NCBI GenBank assembly: GCA_015057585.1 | Contig: SVEF01000023.1 | Coordinates: 1 to 38,555, forward strand | Reading direction: 5' to 3' | DNA length: 38,555 nt | Origin: Lachnospiraceae bacterium | Lineage (GTDB): Bacteria; Bacillota; Clostridia; Lachnospirales; Lachnospiraceae | Shown here: piece after piece, positions 32,038 through 38,555 of the stretch | How positions within the stretch are numbered: position 1 is the stretch's first letter | Layout: each line of letters opens with the position of its first letter | The notes under the pieces: generated by a model | Database searches by the model: none | What the model saw: only the letters and a program-made list of their open reading frames with translations | Told to the model about the DNA's origin: nothing | Made by a program: the position numbers and the translations under genes

Positions 32038-32070
32038 GCGGCAGGAGAGGAAATCTCCTGCCGCTTGTTT
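32038..32070. terminator. Terminator between convergent genes
   Basis: Perfect 11-bp stem GCGGCAGGAGA / TCTCCTGCCGC with a 5-base loop and a short T-rich tail. Confidence 0.75.
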
Positions 32071-32384
32071 CATTTCAAATCAAGTAATTTGGTATAATCG
32101 CGCTTTGCATAGACAATACGATCCACATAGACGATAATATTTTCGAAACGGTAAAAACCTATGTAATTTCCAGAGGTAATATAGCGGTAGTTTGTTTCAA
32201 TATTCACATGATGAATGAGTAAGGCTCCGCTTTCCGGAAAATCGGTCAGTATTTCAAACGCATCTAAAATTTGATTTACTGTGTTTTTTGCGGCATCCGG
32301 ATTACATAATTCTAGTGAGATGTAGTCCCAGATGTCATCTAAATCTTGAAGTGCTTTGGGGGAATATTGAATCTTAATCCTCAT
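32070..32384 (-). CDS. RelE/ParE-family toxin
   Basis: 104 residues with the RelE/ParE pattern: KIQYSPKALQDLDDIWDYI at the start, an Asn/Asp-Pro helix, then YRYITSGNYIGFYRFE and VYVDRIVYAKRDYTKLL. Toxins of this superfamily cut mRNA on the ribosome (RelE) or poison gyrase (ParE); the sequence is closer in style to ParE/RelE general forms and does not settle which. It overlaps the antitoxin gene by 4 bases, antitoxin first, the standard type II layout. Confidence 0.88.
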   Translation of the reverse strand: MRIKIQYSPKALQDLDDIWDYISLELCNPDAAKNTVNQILDAFEILTDFPESGALLIHHVNIETNYRYITSGNYIGFYRFENIIVYVDRIVYAKRDYTKLLDLK

Positions 32385-32635
32385 GTTTTTTTTGCTTGGA
32401 AATGGGCCCTTACCTCATCCGATGAAAGCCATCCCTTCTCCTCTCCGGATTTTTTTCCGTTCGCAAGCTCGTGCATTAGAGAGAGTGTGGCTTGTGTTCT
32501 TTCGTATTCTTCGATATCAATGATTGCGTAGCAACCGCGGCCGTTTTTGGTTAAAAATACAGGTTCTCCGACAGCAACGTCCCTGAGGACTTCGGAGTAA
32601 TTCCGCAAATCAGAAATAGGTTTGATGTTTGGCAT
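32381..32635 (-). CDS. Phd/YefM-family antitoxin
   Basis: 84 residues: MPNIKPISDLRNYSEVLRDV, then EPVFLTKNGRGCYAIIDIEEYER, the usual Phd/YefM fold that binds DNA and, through its C-terminal tail, the toxin. ATG 32635 has AAGGAGG upstream. A minus-strand promoter with -10 TATAAT (32682-32677) and -35 TTGTTT (32704-32699) lies before it, and the unit is probably autorepressed. Confidence 0.9.
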   Translation of the reverse strand: MPNIKPISDLRNYSEVLRDVAVGEPVFLTKNGRGCYAIIDIEEYERTQATLSLMHELANGKKSGEEKGWLSSDEVRAHFQAKKT

Positions 32636-32708
32636 GTGGAACCTCCTTTTGTAAGGTTAAAAGGTTATCTGACTTTATTATACACAAAACACAGAGAAAA
32701 ACAACACA

Positions 32709-32738
32709 ATATTTTATGATAAATTTATCATAAAATAT
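32709..32738. promoter_or_regulatory. Perfect 30-bp palindrome
   Basis: Thirty bases that equal their own reverse complement (centre AAATTT; half-site TTTTATGATAAA). It lies 6 bases past the -35 of the antitoxin promoter and 55 bases before the DUF255 gene start, so it could be an operator for either divergent transcript. Confidence 0.6.
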
Positions 32739-32792
32739 GCATACTAAGAGAAAGTATCAAAGCAAAATTTGCTATGGAAATGGAGAAATGGT

Positions 32793-34730
32793 ATGCAGAA
32801 TCATTTAAAGAACGAAACAAGTCCGTATTTATTACAACACGCAGACAATCCGGTGGATTGGTATCCTTGGGGAAAAGAAGTGTTTGAGAAGGCAAAGAGA
32901 GAGGATAAACCGGTTTTTTTAAGTATCGGCTACAGTACCTGCCACTGGTGCCATGTGATGGCACACGAGAGCTTTGAAGATGACAAAGTGGCAGAGGTAC
33001 TAAACCGATACTTTGTCTCAATCAAGGTGGATAAAGAGGAACGTCCGGATGTGGACAGTATTTACATGTCGGTGTGTCAGGCATTGACAGGCAGCGGAGG
33101 CTGGCCGACCACCATTTTCATGACACCGGATCAGAAGCCTTTTTTTGCAGGAACGTATTTTCCAAAGACAGCAAGATACGGACAGATTGGTTTTGTGGAA
33201 CTTTTGTTGGCGGTCCATGAGAAATGGAGGACAAGTCGGGAGGACTTATTGCAGTCAGCAGAGGAAATCATTGCACACGTGAGGAGAAATGACGTAACTC
33301 GGGGCAAGGCGGATGGGCAGTTGATTTCCTCTTCGGTTGCCATCTATAGGAGTATTTATGATAAAACACATGGAGGTTTTGGTAGCGCACCGAAATTTCC
33401 GACACCGCATAATTTGTTGTTTTTGATGGAGTATTATGAGAGAAGCGGTGAAGAGGATGTCCTTGCCATGGTGGAGCATACGCTGATGCAGATGTATCGG
33501 GGAGGGTTGTTTGACCATATCGGTGGAGGCTTTTCCAGATACTCGACCGATGCGTATTTTCTGGCACCTCATTTTGAAAAGATGCTCTATGATAATGCAA
33601 TGTTGCTTCTGGCATACAGCAGGGCATACGAGGTAACAAGAAAGCAGAGTTATCGGAATGTTGCAGAAAGAACGGCAGGTTATATTTTGCGCGAGATGAA
33701 AGCACCGGAAGGTGGTTTTTACAGTGCGCAGGATGCAGACAGTGAAGGCGTGGAAGGAAAATATTATCTGTTTGAACCACAAGAAACAGAGAGAATTCTT
33801 GGGGCAGAGAAGGGTAAAAAGTTTAATCTCTACTTTGATATTACGAAGGAAGGAAACTTTGAAGGGAAAAGTATTCCGAATCTGTTAAAGACAGAAAATC
33901 TGAGTGACGGGATGGAAGACGATTTGCAACCGGTTTACGAGTATCGGAAAAAGCGTTACGCTCTGCATCTGGATGACAAAATCCTGACCTCGTGGAACGG
34001 GCTGATGATTGCGGCAATGTGCAGCCTGTACCGTGTCACAAAAAACGAAAGGTATTTGGAGGCGGCAAAAAAGGCACAAAGCTTTTTGGAGAACAACTTA
34101 TGTGAAGAAGGGGTAGTATTTACCAGATGGAGGGACGGAAAGCGGAGTGAAAACGGATTTTTGGATGATTATGCAAACGAAATATTTGCGTTGCTTGCTC
34201 TATATAAGGCGACTTTGGAACAGGAATATTTAAACCGGGCAATGCAGCTTTGCAGGAAGACGGTTTCGGAGTTTTATGATGAAGAGCAGGGCGGTTTTTA
34301 TTTGTATGGGACGGAAAATGAACAGCTGATTTTCAGGCCAAAGGAAACCTATGACGGAGCCATTCCAAGCGGAAACTCGATGATGGCGTATAATCTGGTG
34401 CAGCTAGAATATCTGACGGAGGATGAGTGGTTAGAAGAAGTTACCGGAAGACAGTTGGATTTTATGGCATCAAAGGCTAAGGAGTATCCGGCGGGATATG
34501 CGATGTTTTTGTTGGCACTGAGTGAATATCAGGACCCGGCGGTACAAATAACTGTGGTGACAGAGAATTTGAGCGAACTGAAAGATTTGCCGTGTAAGGT
34601 GCCGCTTTCGGCGTATGTGCGGGTAGTGGACGGAGTGACAGAAGAGTATTCGATGAAAAACGGCAAAACGACGTATTATGTATGCGAGGGAAGAAACTGT
34701 CTGCCGGCAAGCAATGAACTAAATTTATAG
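32793..34730 (+). CDS. Thioredoxin-domain protein, YyaL/DUF255 family
   Basis: 645 residues. N-terminal thioredoxin-like domain with STCHWCHVM (Cys at about 50 and 53) and [12 protein letters not shown]; the rest is a six-hairpin glycosidase-like alpha/alpha toroid (for example [29 protein letters not shown]). The family (human SPATA20, B. subtilis YyaL) is conserved but its reaction is not established. ATG 32793 follows TGGAGA. It is a single gene with a strong terminator after it. Confidence 0.9.
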   Translation: MQNHLKNETSPYLLQHADNPVDWYPWGKEVFEKAKREDKPVFLSIGYSTCHWCHVMAHESFEDDKVAEVLNRYFVSIKVDKEERPDVDSIYMSVCQALTGSGGWPTTIFMTPDQKPFFAGTYFPKTARYGQIGFVELLLAVHEKWRTSREDLLQSAEEIIAHVRRNDVTRGKADGQLISSSVAIYRSIYDKTHGGFGSAPKFPTPHNLLFLMEYYERSGEEDVLAMVEHTLMQMYRGGLFDHIGGGFSRYSTDAYFLAPHFEKMLYDNAMLLLAYSRAYEVTRKQSYRNVAERTAGYILREMKAPEGGFYSAQDADSEGVEGKYYLFEPQETERILGAEKGKKFNLYFDITKEGNFEGKSIPNLLKTENLSDGMEDDLQPVYEYRKKRYALHLDDKILTSWNGLMIAAMCSLYRVTKNERYLEAAKKAQSFLENNLCEEGVVFTRWRDGKRSENGFLDDYANEIFALLALYKATLEQEYLNRAMQLCRKTVSEFYDEEQGGFYLYGTENEQLIFRPKETYDGAIPSGNSMMAYNLVQLEYLTEDEWLEEVTGRQLDFMASKAKEYPAGYAMFLLALSEYQDPAVQITVVTENLSELKDLPCKVPLSAYVRVVDGVTEEYSMKNGKTTYYVCEGRNCLPASNELNL

Positions 34731-34736
34731 AAAAAA

Positions 34737-34778
34737 CGGCAGGGTTTTTTTGATAAAAATCCCTGCCGCTTCTTTTTT
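34737..34778. terminator. Bidirectional terminator
   Basis: Stem CGGCAGGG / CCCTGCCG extended by A/T pairs, T-runs on both strands; serves the convergent DUF255 and DUF4179 genes. Confidence 0.85.
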
Positions 34779-34793
34779 AGTTACATTTCACTT

Positions 34794-36119
34794 TTACTGC
34801 AATTGCACTACGATTGGTTCTTCTGCATACCATATAGAATCAAAGCATGGCATAAGCCAAAGCTCCTCGCCCTCAAAGGCTCCTAAATTTAAATGGAGTT
34901 CTTCGCACTGGTATTTGGTACCGTTCTTTCTGTACTCACCTAATTCGGAACTCAGGCTTTTTACCGAGTGTTTATTTCCGTCAGCATCGTAATAGGTCAT
35001 TTCGAAAGGTTGATGATATACGCCGTCAGCAAGCATTGTATTATTAAAATGAAGTACCCAGTTATCCTCTTCCAATGTGGCTTTAATAAACGCAGCATTT
35101 TCAGGCATGGCTCCGATTTCTCCGGTTTTAAGATTAACATAAACCAGATTGTCCTCCTTATCCAGCCACAAAGCACCGGTAATTACCAGATTAATATGCT
35201 CCGCATTATAGAAGTAAGCACTATCTGCTCTGAAGCTAGCCATCATCGGTGCATCTTTATCGCCAACGGCAGTGATTCCGTTGGAAATCACATCAAATCG
35301 TTCTCCGGTATCTGTCTCAATATAAAAGAATAAGTGTTTTAACCATGCAGTGTTATCCGCCGCGGCTTCCACATTAATACACATGTAGCTAGGATACAGC
35401 TGCATATCCGTAATGACAATTTTCTGACAATCAAGTATCACTTCACGGTTTACAGCCACGGTTTTCTCTGTTCCCGTAAAAGCAGGGTCAAACTCTAAGA
35501 GGAAATCAAAATCCACGGTTTCCAAAGAGGAATTTTTACTATTATCGATATGAAGCTTAAGCAAGAGGGAATCCGGTACGGCATTCTCGAAAAAATCAAT
35601 GGTTATGCTTTTCAATGCTTCATTTTCAGCAGTGTTGTTTCTAAAGTATATGCTATAGCCTTCAAACTCCTCGCCGGCTGTGTTACATACCTCTGCATGA
35701 ACCCGAGGCTCTTCATATTTATCCGATTCTACGGAAAAGAATACATTCACCTGTTTTTTGTCCACAATCAGATATTCCACATTTACCGTGATTCCTTCCT
35801 TACTCTGAGACAATTCCATAATCTGAGCATATTCGTTGTCTACCGCATCACTAAGTGAGCGCGAAAAGGTAACCGCTTCTGCCAGTTCTTTTAAAAGCGG
35901 TACTTTTGAACAGGCATATGCTACAGGGGTACAAAAATTTACCAACAGCACAAAGGCAGCAAATACTGCAGCAGTACTAAGTGCCGTGCGTATCATGTAT
36001 TTATAGCGGATTTCTCTTTTTCTTGCACGTGCATAAGCCCTGTCCATGACGTTTTCAAGTGCAGGAACCGGTTCATTCAGCTCCGTCATGAGACGGTTAT
36101 ACTCATCCATTCTGTTCAT
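34794..36119 (-). CDS. DUF4179 protein, probable anti-sigma factor
   Basis: 441 residues: a cytoplasmic N-terminus of about 42, one membrane segment at about 43-65 (STAAVFAAFVLLVNFCTPVA), then a large extracytoplasmic part that starts with the DUF4179 domain. Proteins of this type pair with ECF sigma factors and hold them inactive at the membrane until a signal arrives. It overlaps the upstream sigma gene by 4 bases (ATGA), which supports that pairing. Confidence 0.85.
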   Translation of the reverse strand: MNRMDEYNRLMTELNEPVPALENVMDRAYARARKREIRYKYMIRTALSTAAVFAAFVLLVNFCTPVAYACSKVPLLKELAEAVTFSRSLSDAVDNEYAQIMELSQSKEGITVNVEYLIVDKKQVNVFFSVESDKYEEPRVHAEVCNTAGEEFEGYSIYFRNNTAENEALKSITIDFFENAVPDSLLLKLHIDNSKNSSLETVDFDFLLEFDPAFTGTEKTVAVNREVILDCQKIVITDMQLYPSYMCINVEAAADNTAWLKHLFFYIETDTGERFDVISNGITAVGDKDAPMMASFRADSAYFYNAEHINLVITGALWLDKEDNLVYVNLKTGEIGAMPENAAFIKATLEEDNWVLHFNNTMLADGVYHQPFEMTYYDADGNKHSVKSLSSELGEYRKNGTKYQCEELHLNLGAFEGEELWLMPCFDSIWYAEEPIVVQLQ

Positions 36120-36586
36120 AAGGATACCTCCCCTTCCAAGTCTAATTTAAGTAATTTCAAAGCCTTTCTCTGCCTTGTTGCCACAGTCCCTTGCGGAAGA
36201 CCAAGTGCAGCGGCAGTCTCTACCAGTGTGTATCCGGAAAAATATCTTAAAATAACAACATCCTTCAGTTCCTTTGGAAGTTTTTTGATTGCTTCTTTCA
36301 GAGGGAGCGAGTCAAACTCCTCCACGGCTGTTTCCGGAAGTTCATCCAGAGGCATAAAACGGCGTTGTCTTCTTTGTTCATTGTGACACTCGTTAATAAG
36401 AATCCGGGTCATCCATGTATCAAAAAACTCCCAATTCCTAAGCTTCCAATGTCCGCAGAGCCCTTTATATATTGCCTCATCTACCACATCAAGAGCCAAA
36501 GCCTCGCTTCCAAGGTATAGTAATGCTGTTTTATAAAGCTTCGTCCGAAGCTTTTCAATCCGGCTTGCAAATTCTTCATTATTCAC
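36116..36586 (-). CDS. ECF RNA polymerase sigma factor
   Basis: 156 residues: sigma region 2 in the first 75 (ALDVVDEAIYKGLCGHWKLR, then WMTRILINECHN), and region 4 at about 95-145 (LPKELKDVVILRYFSGYTLVETAAALGL). The start is GTG at 36586 with AAAGGAGGTG upstream. Its partner is the downstream DUF4179 anti-sigma gene. Confidence 0.92.
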   Translation of the reverse strand: MNNEEFASRIEKLRTKLYKTALLYLGSEALALDVVDEAIYKGLCGHWKLRNWEFFDTWMTRILINECHNEQRRQRRFMPLDELPETAVEEFDSLPLKEAIKKLPKELKDVVILRYFSGYTLVETAAALGLPQGTVATRQRKALKLLKLDLEGEVSL

Positions 36587-36611
36587 TGGTTTTCACCTCC
36601 TTTACCTATTA

Positions 36612-36640
36612 GACGTTTTGGAAAGGGTTTTTTATTTCGC
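36612..36640 (-). promoter_or_regulatory. Candidate ECF-type self promoter
   Basis: On the minus strand GCGAAATA (36640-36633), 17 bases, CGTC (36615-36612). The CGTC -10 is typical of ECF sigma factors, which usually activate their own operon. Confidence 0.4.
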
Positions 36641-36663
36641 AAAGGAAAAATATTATCCTGTTT

Positions 36664-38247
36664 CTATTTACATTTCACACCCCAGACACATAGCGGAACC
36701 TGCATATCCGGAATAACCAGCTTTCCTTCCTTAATCAGTGTTTCCATCAGAATCGCCGCGACTGCAAGACTGTGATGAATCTTTGCGATGTCCAGGCACT
36801 GGTCTTTGACGGAGGCAGGCACATACTCGGAGAGAAGCTTATGTGCATGGTCGGTAATTTCCATCATAAAGTCGGTAACGCGGTCTGCAATCGGACGCAG
36901 AAGCGCGCGGAGCTCTTCAAAGGATTCCGGTGTAAATACCGGGAAATTGGCAGATAATATGCCGTCGTTACAGGAGAGGAAGCTGCCTTCGGCGAGCTCG
37001 GCTATTAGGGAAGCATCGCCTGACGAGGCGCGGCCTAAGATGGCATCGCACATAATTTCTGCTTTCTCAGAGAAACGGCGATGCGGATAAGGCTGGCAAC
37101 GCTCTAAGATGCGGTAGTTTTCTGCGGAGAACCACGCCGTTCCTTCCTGATTCCAGGTTTCCATGGTCACGCCGAGAAAATGGTGATTCTCATAAGCGTT
37201 GTCATAGCCCCATATCCATCCTTGACAGCCGAGTGGAAGCTTTGGAGGTGCACCGAGCGGAGACCAGGCTTTCGCATTCTGATAGACCTGTACCATCAGT
37301 ATGTTGAGGATACTGAATAAGAGCACGTTATCGTCTTTTTTGTTCCAGGTAAAGTCAAGCGCACGGATTTTTGGCAAAAGAGCAACGACATCGTCAAAAA
37401 GCGCCTGTGCCACCGGAGGATAGGCGTCTGCGGTCTCTTTTTCAAACCGCTTTTCATATTCGTTCGTTAAGATTACCAAATTTGTGTGATATTTTGTTCC
37501 CTGCTTCTTGAGGACGCCCGCTGCCTCGAGGACTTCCATTTCATCCTCCAGATAAGGAACCGCAACGCCAAGCTCCATCGACAGCTCCTCCATGCTTACC
37601 GGCGCATCATACGCCGCGAGCAAAACGGAGCCCGGAAGCTTTCTTTCAAATAATCCTTCATATTTATTCCGGTCGCCCCAGAAGTCGAGGCGGAACACAC
37701 CCGGATTGTAGCTTTTTTCACCTAATGTTCTTGTCATACCGATACCTTCCTTTAAAAGTTTTCTTGTTTTAAACAAATGATACTTTACCATTTCCAGGCT
37801 GATGCCCTGTTCCATGGCGATTTGGGAACAACTTTTGTTGTCCATGTAATAGGCAACACAAATTTCACGGTTTGCTTTGGAAAGTAATGACAATTCCCGG
37901 CGCAACAGATACAGGCTTTCGTCCTGCTCCTCCTGTGCAAGGATGCGTTCCTCCGGAGAGGGTTCATAAAAGCTACTGTGCGAGTTTGCAGTTTCTTCAT
38001 TCCATTCGCAGGTTTGCAGATACTGATTCCTGCGGATAAATTTGCGGAACGTATTTTCTGCGACACTCCAGACAAAGCCCCAGAAGGCCTCATCCTTTTC
38101 CAGGCGTTCTGCTGAACGCAATACCTCGCATACAATTTCTCCTGCCAAATCCTCTGCCTGATTCTTGTCATACAATTTACCAAATGCATAGCCGTAAACG
38201 GCGGTTAAATTTTCCGATAAAATTTTGGATGCCTGTTCTTTGTTCAT
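36664..38247 (-). CDS. Sigma-70 family factor with long C-terminal extension
   Basis: 527 residues from ATG 38247 (GAAGGGAAACAACC upstream). Residues about 10-75 form sigma region 2 (AVYGYAFGKLYDKNQAEDLA) and about 115-165 region 4 (LSLLSKANREICVAYYMDNK, then SCSQIAMEQGISLEMVKYHL). About 220-270 look like a winged helix (MEELSMELGVAVPYLEDEME). The last 250 residues are an unrecognised soluble domain. ECF factors are normally about 160-200 residues, so this one may carry its own sensor instead of a separate anti-sigma. A minus-strand promoter TTGCAC-N17-TAAAAT (38346-38318) is a candidate. Confidence 0.82.
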   Translation of the reverse strand: MNKEQASKILSENLTAVYGYAFGKLYDKNQAEDLAGEIVCEVLRSAERLEKDEAFWGFVWSVAENTFRKFIRRNQYLQTCEWNEETANSHSSFYEPSPEERILAQEEQDESLYLLRRELSLLSKANREICVAYYMDNKSCSQIAMEQGISLEMVKYHLFKTRKLLKEGIGMTRTLGEKSYNPGVFRLDFWGDRNKYEGLFERKLPGSVLLAAYDAPVSMEELSMELGVAVPYLEDEMEVLEAAGVLKKQGTKYHTNLVILTNEYEKRFEKETADAYPPVAQALFDDVVALLPKIRALDFTWNKKDDNVLLFSILNILMVQVYQNAKAWSPLGAPPKLPLGCQGWIWGYDNAYENHHFLGVTMETWNQEGTAWFSAENYRILERCQPYPHRRFSEKAEIMCDAILGRASSGDASLIAELAEGSFLSCNDGILSANFPVFTPESFEELRALLRPIADRVTDFMMEITDHAHKLLSEYVPASVKDQCLDIAKIHHSLAVAAILMETLIKEGKLVIPDMQVPLCVWGVKCK

Positions 38248-38317
38248 GGTTGTTTCCCTTCGTAATTTTGAAAGCTTTCGTCTATATAGTACCGGGAAGA
38301 CGGAAACGGTTAGCGGT

Positions 38318-38346
38318 ATTTTATAATTTTTTTGAAAAAAGTGCAA
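38318..38346 (-). promoter_or_regulatory. Candidate promoter of the extended sigma gene
   Basis: Minus-strand TTGCAC (38346-38341), 17 bases, TAAAAT (38323-38318). Fair match to sigma-A. Confidence 0.4.
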
Positions 38347-38436
38347 ATTTTGTGTAAGATTTTATTAAGTTGCGTGTCTAACAGACAAAGGAGGTAGGAT
38401 TACGAGCAGGAGAAAGGGAGGGTGTCCTTTGATATG

Positions 38437-38471
38437 TACCCTCTTTACTGGACGAACCAGTAAGGAGGGTA
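38437..38471 (+). promoter_or_regulatory. Hairpin covering the transposase ribosome-binding site
   Basis: Arms 38437-38451 and 38457-38471 pair over 15 positions with one mismatch around a 5-base loop (ACGAA). The 3' arm contains AAGGAGGG, the ribosome-binding site of the transposase 6 bases downstream. Transcripts entering from outside would fold and hide it. Confidence 0.7.
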
Positions 38472-38476
38472 TTTTT

Positions 38477-38555
38477 ATGCGTTACAGTTATGAGTTCAAG
38501 AAAAGATGTGTCGAACTCTATAGATCCGGAGTATATCCAGACACACCTGATGGAA
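38477..38555 (+). CDS. Transposase N-terminus, IS3-like (cut by window end)
   Basis: Twenty-six residues are visible (MRYSYEFKKRCVELYRSGVY...), the typical helix-turn-helix opening of IS3/IS150-type transposase OrfA proteins. The frame continues past the window. It shows that an insertion sequence begins upstream of the sigma gene, with its left end probably between 38347 and 38436; no terminal inverted repeat could be confirmed. Confidence 0.75.
   Translation, partial: MRYSYEFKKRCVELYRSGVYPDTPDG

Noticed and set aside
33255-33782. Two overlapping reverse-strand frames of 170-175 codons
   Set aside because: Both are shadows of the conserved DUF255 gene with His/Cys/Ser-rich noise.
1-38555. 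CRISPR array, tRNA or rRNA genes
   Set aside because: No regularly spaced repeats of 24-40 bases and no tRNA or rRNA-like conserved sequence were noticed on either strand.

Overview
The window comes from an anaerobic, endospore-forming Firmicute, most likely a member of the Lachnospiraceae (Clostridia). The evidence is the gene order spoVT-hup-rqcP(yabO)-yabP-yabQ-divIC-spoIIE-tilS-hpt-ftsH, clostridial-type regulators, a tryptophan T-box and an NrdG-like radical SAM gene. No rRNA, tRNA or CRISPR array was seen.

Region 1 (1 to about 13,275) is the right-hand part of an AT-rich integrative element; its left end lies outside the window. From left to right it holds a cargo operon (108-4561): an NrdG-like radical SAM activase, five unfamiliar proteins, and a small HTH protein with an RNA-polymerase alpha-CTD-like tail. 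Next come two divergent XRE repressors around a palindrome-rich intergenic region, resembling a phage immunity switch. A tightly overlapping operon (5646-10520) follows: a serine recombinase whose C-terminus carries a domain repeated in the next two proteins, then two ParB-like proteins. The right end has a small reverse-strand gene, two very small proteins and a large serine recombinase with its own promoter.

The main result is at the right junction. The element interrupts spoVT at about codon 30. The last 151 codons of spoVT are fused in frame to the end of the large serine recombinase, while the N-terminal AbrB half is not in the window. This layout matches the sporulation-intervening elements known in sigK (skin), but here the split gene acts in the forespore, so excision would enter the germ line.

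Region 2 (13,275-21,012) is the conserved sporulation and cell-division cluster. spoIIE lacks the usual N-terminal membrane domain and has a Spo0A-box promoter with 21-bp spacing. yabQ overlaps divIC by 197 bp. Region 3 (21,236-27,139) is metabolic: a GH13 alpha-glucan hydrolase, a HAD phosphatase, an SGNH-type lipoprotein, and a TrpB2-type tryptophan synthase under a T-box. It ends in a 151-bp palindromic multi-hairpin element.

Region 4 (27,390-30,940) is a patch of accessory and decaying DNA: an XRE regulator, two coiled-coil membrane proteins, a frameshifted gene, a truncated gene, a lipid-kinase-like gene and a degV remnant. Region 5 (30,994-38,555) holds an XRE-TPR regulator, a Phd/RelE-type toxin-antitoxin pair, a YyaL-type thioredoxin-domain protein, an ECF sigma/DUF4179 pair, a sigma factor with a long extension, and the start of an insertion sequence whose transposase ribosome-binding site lies inside a hairpin.
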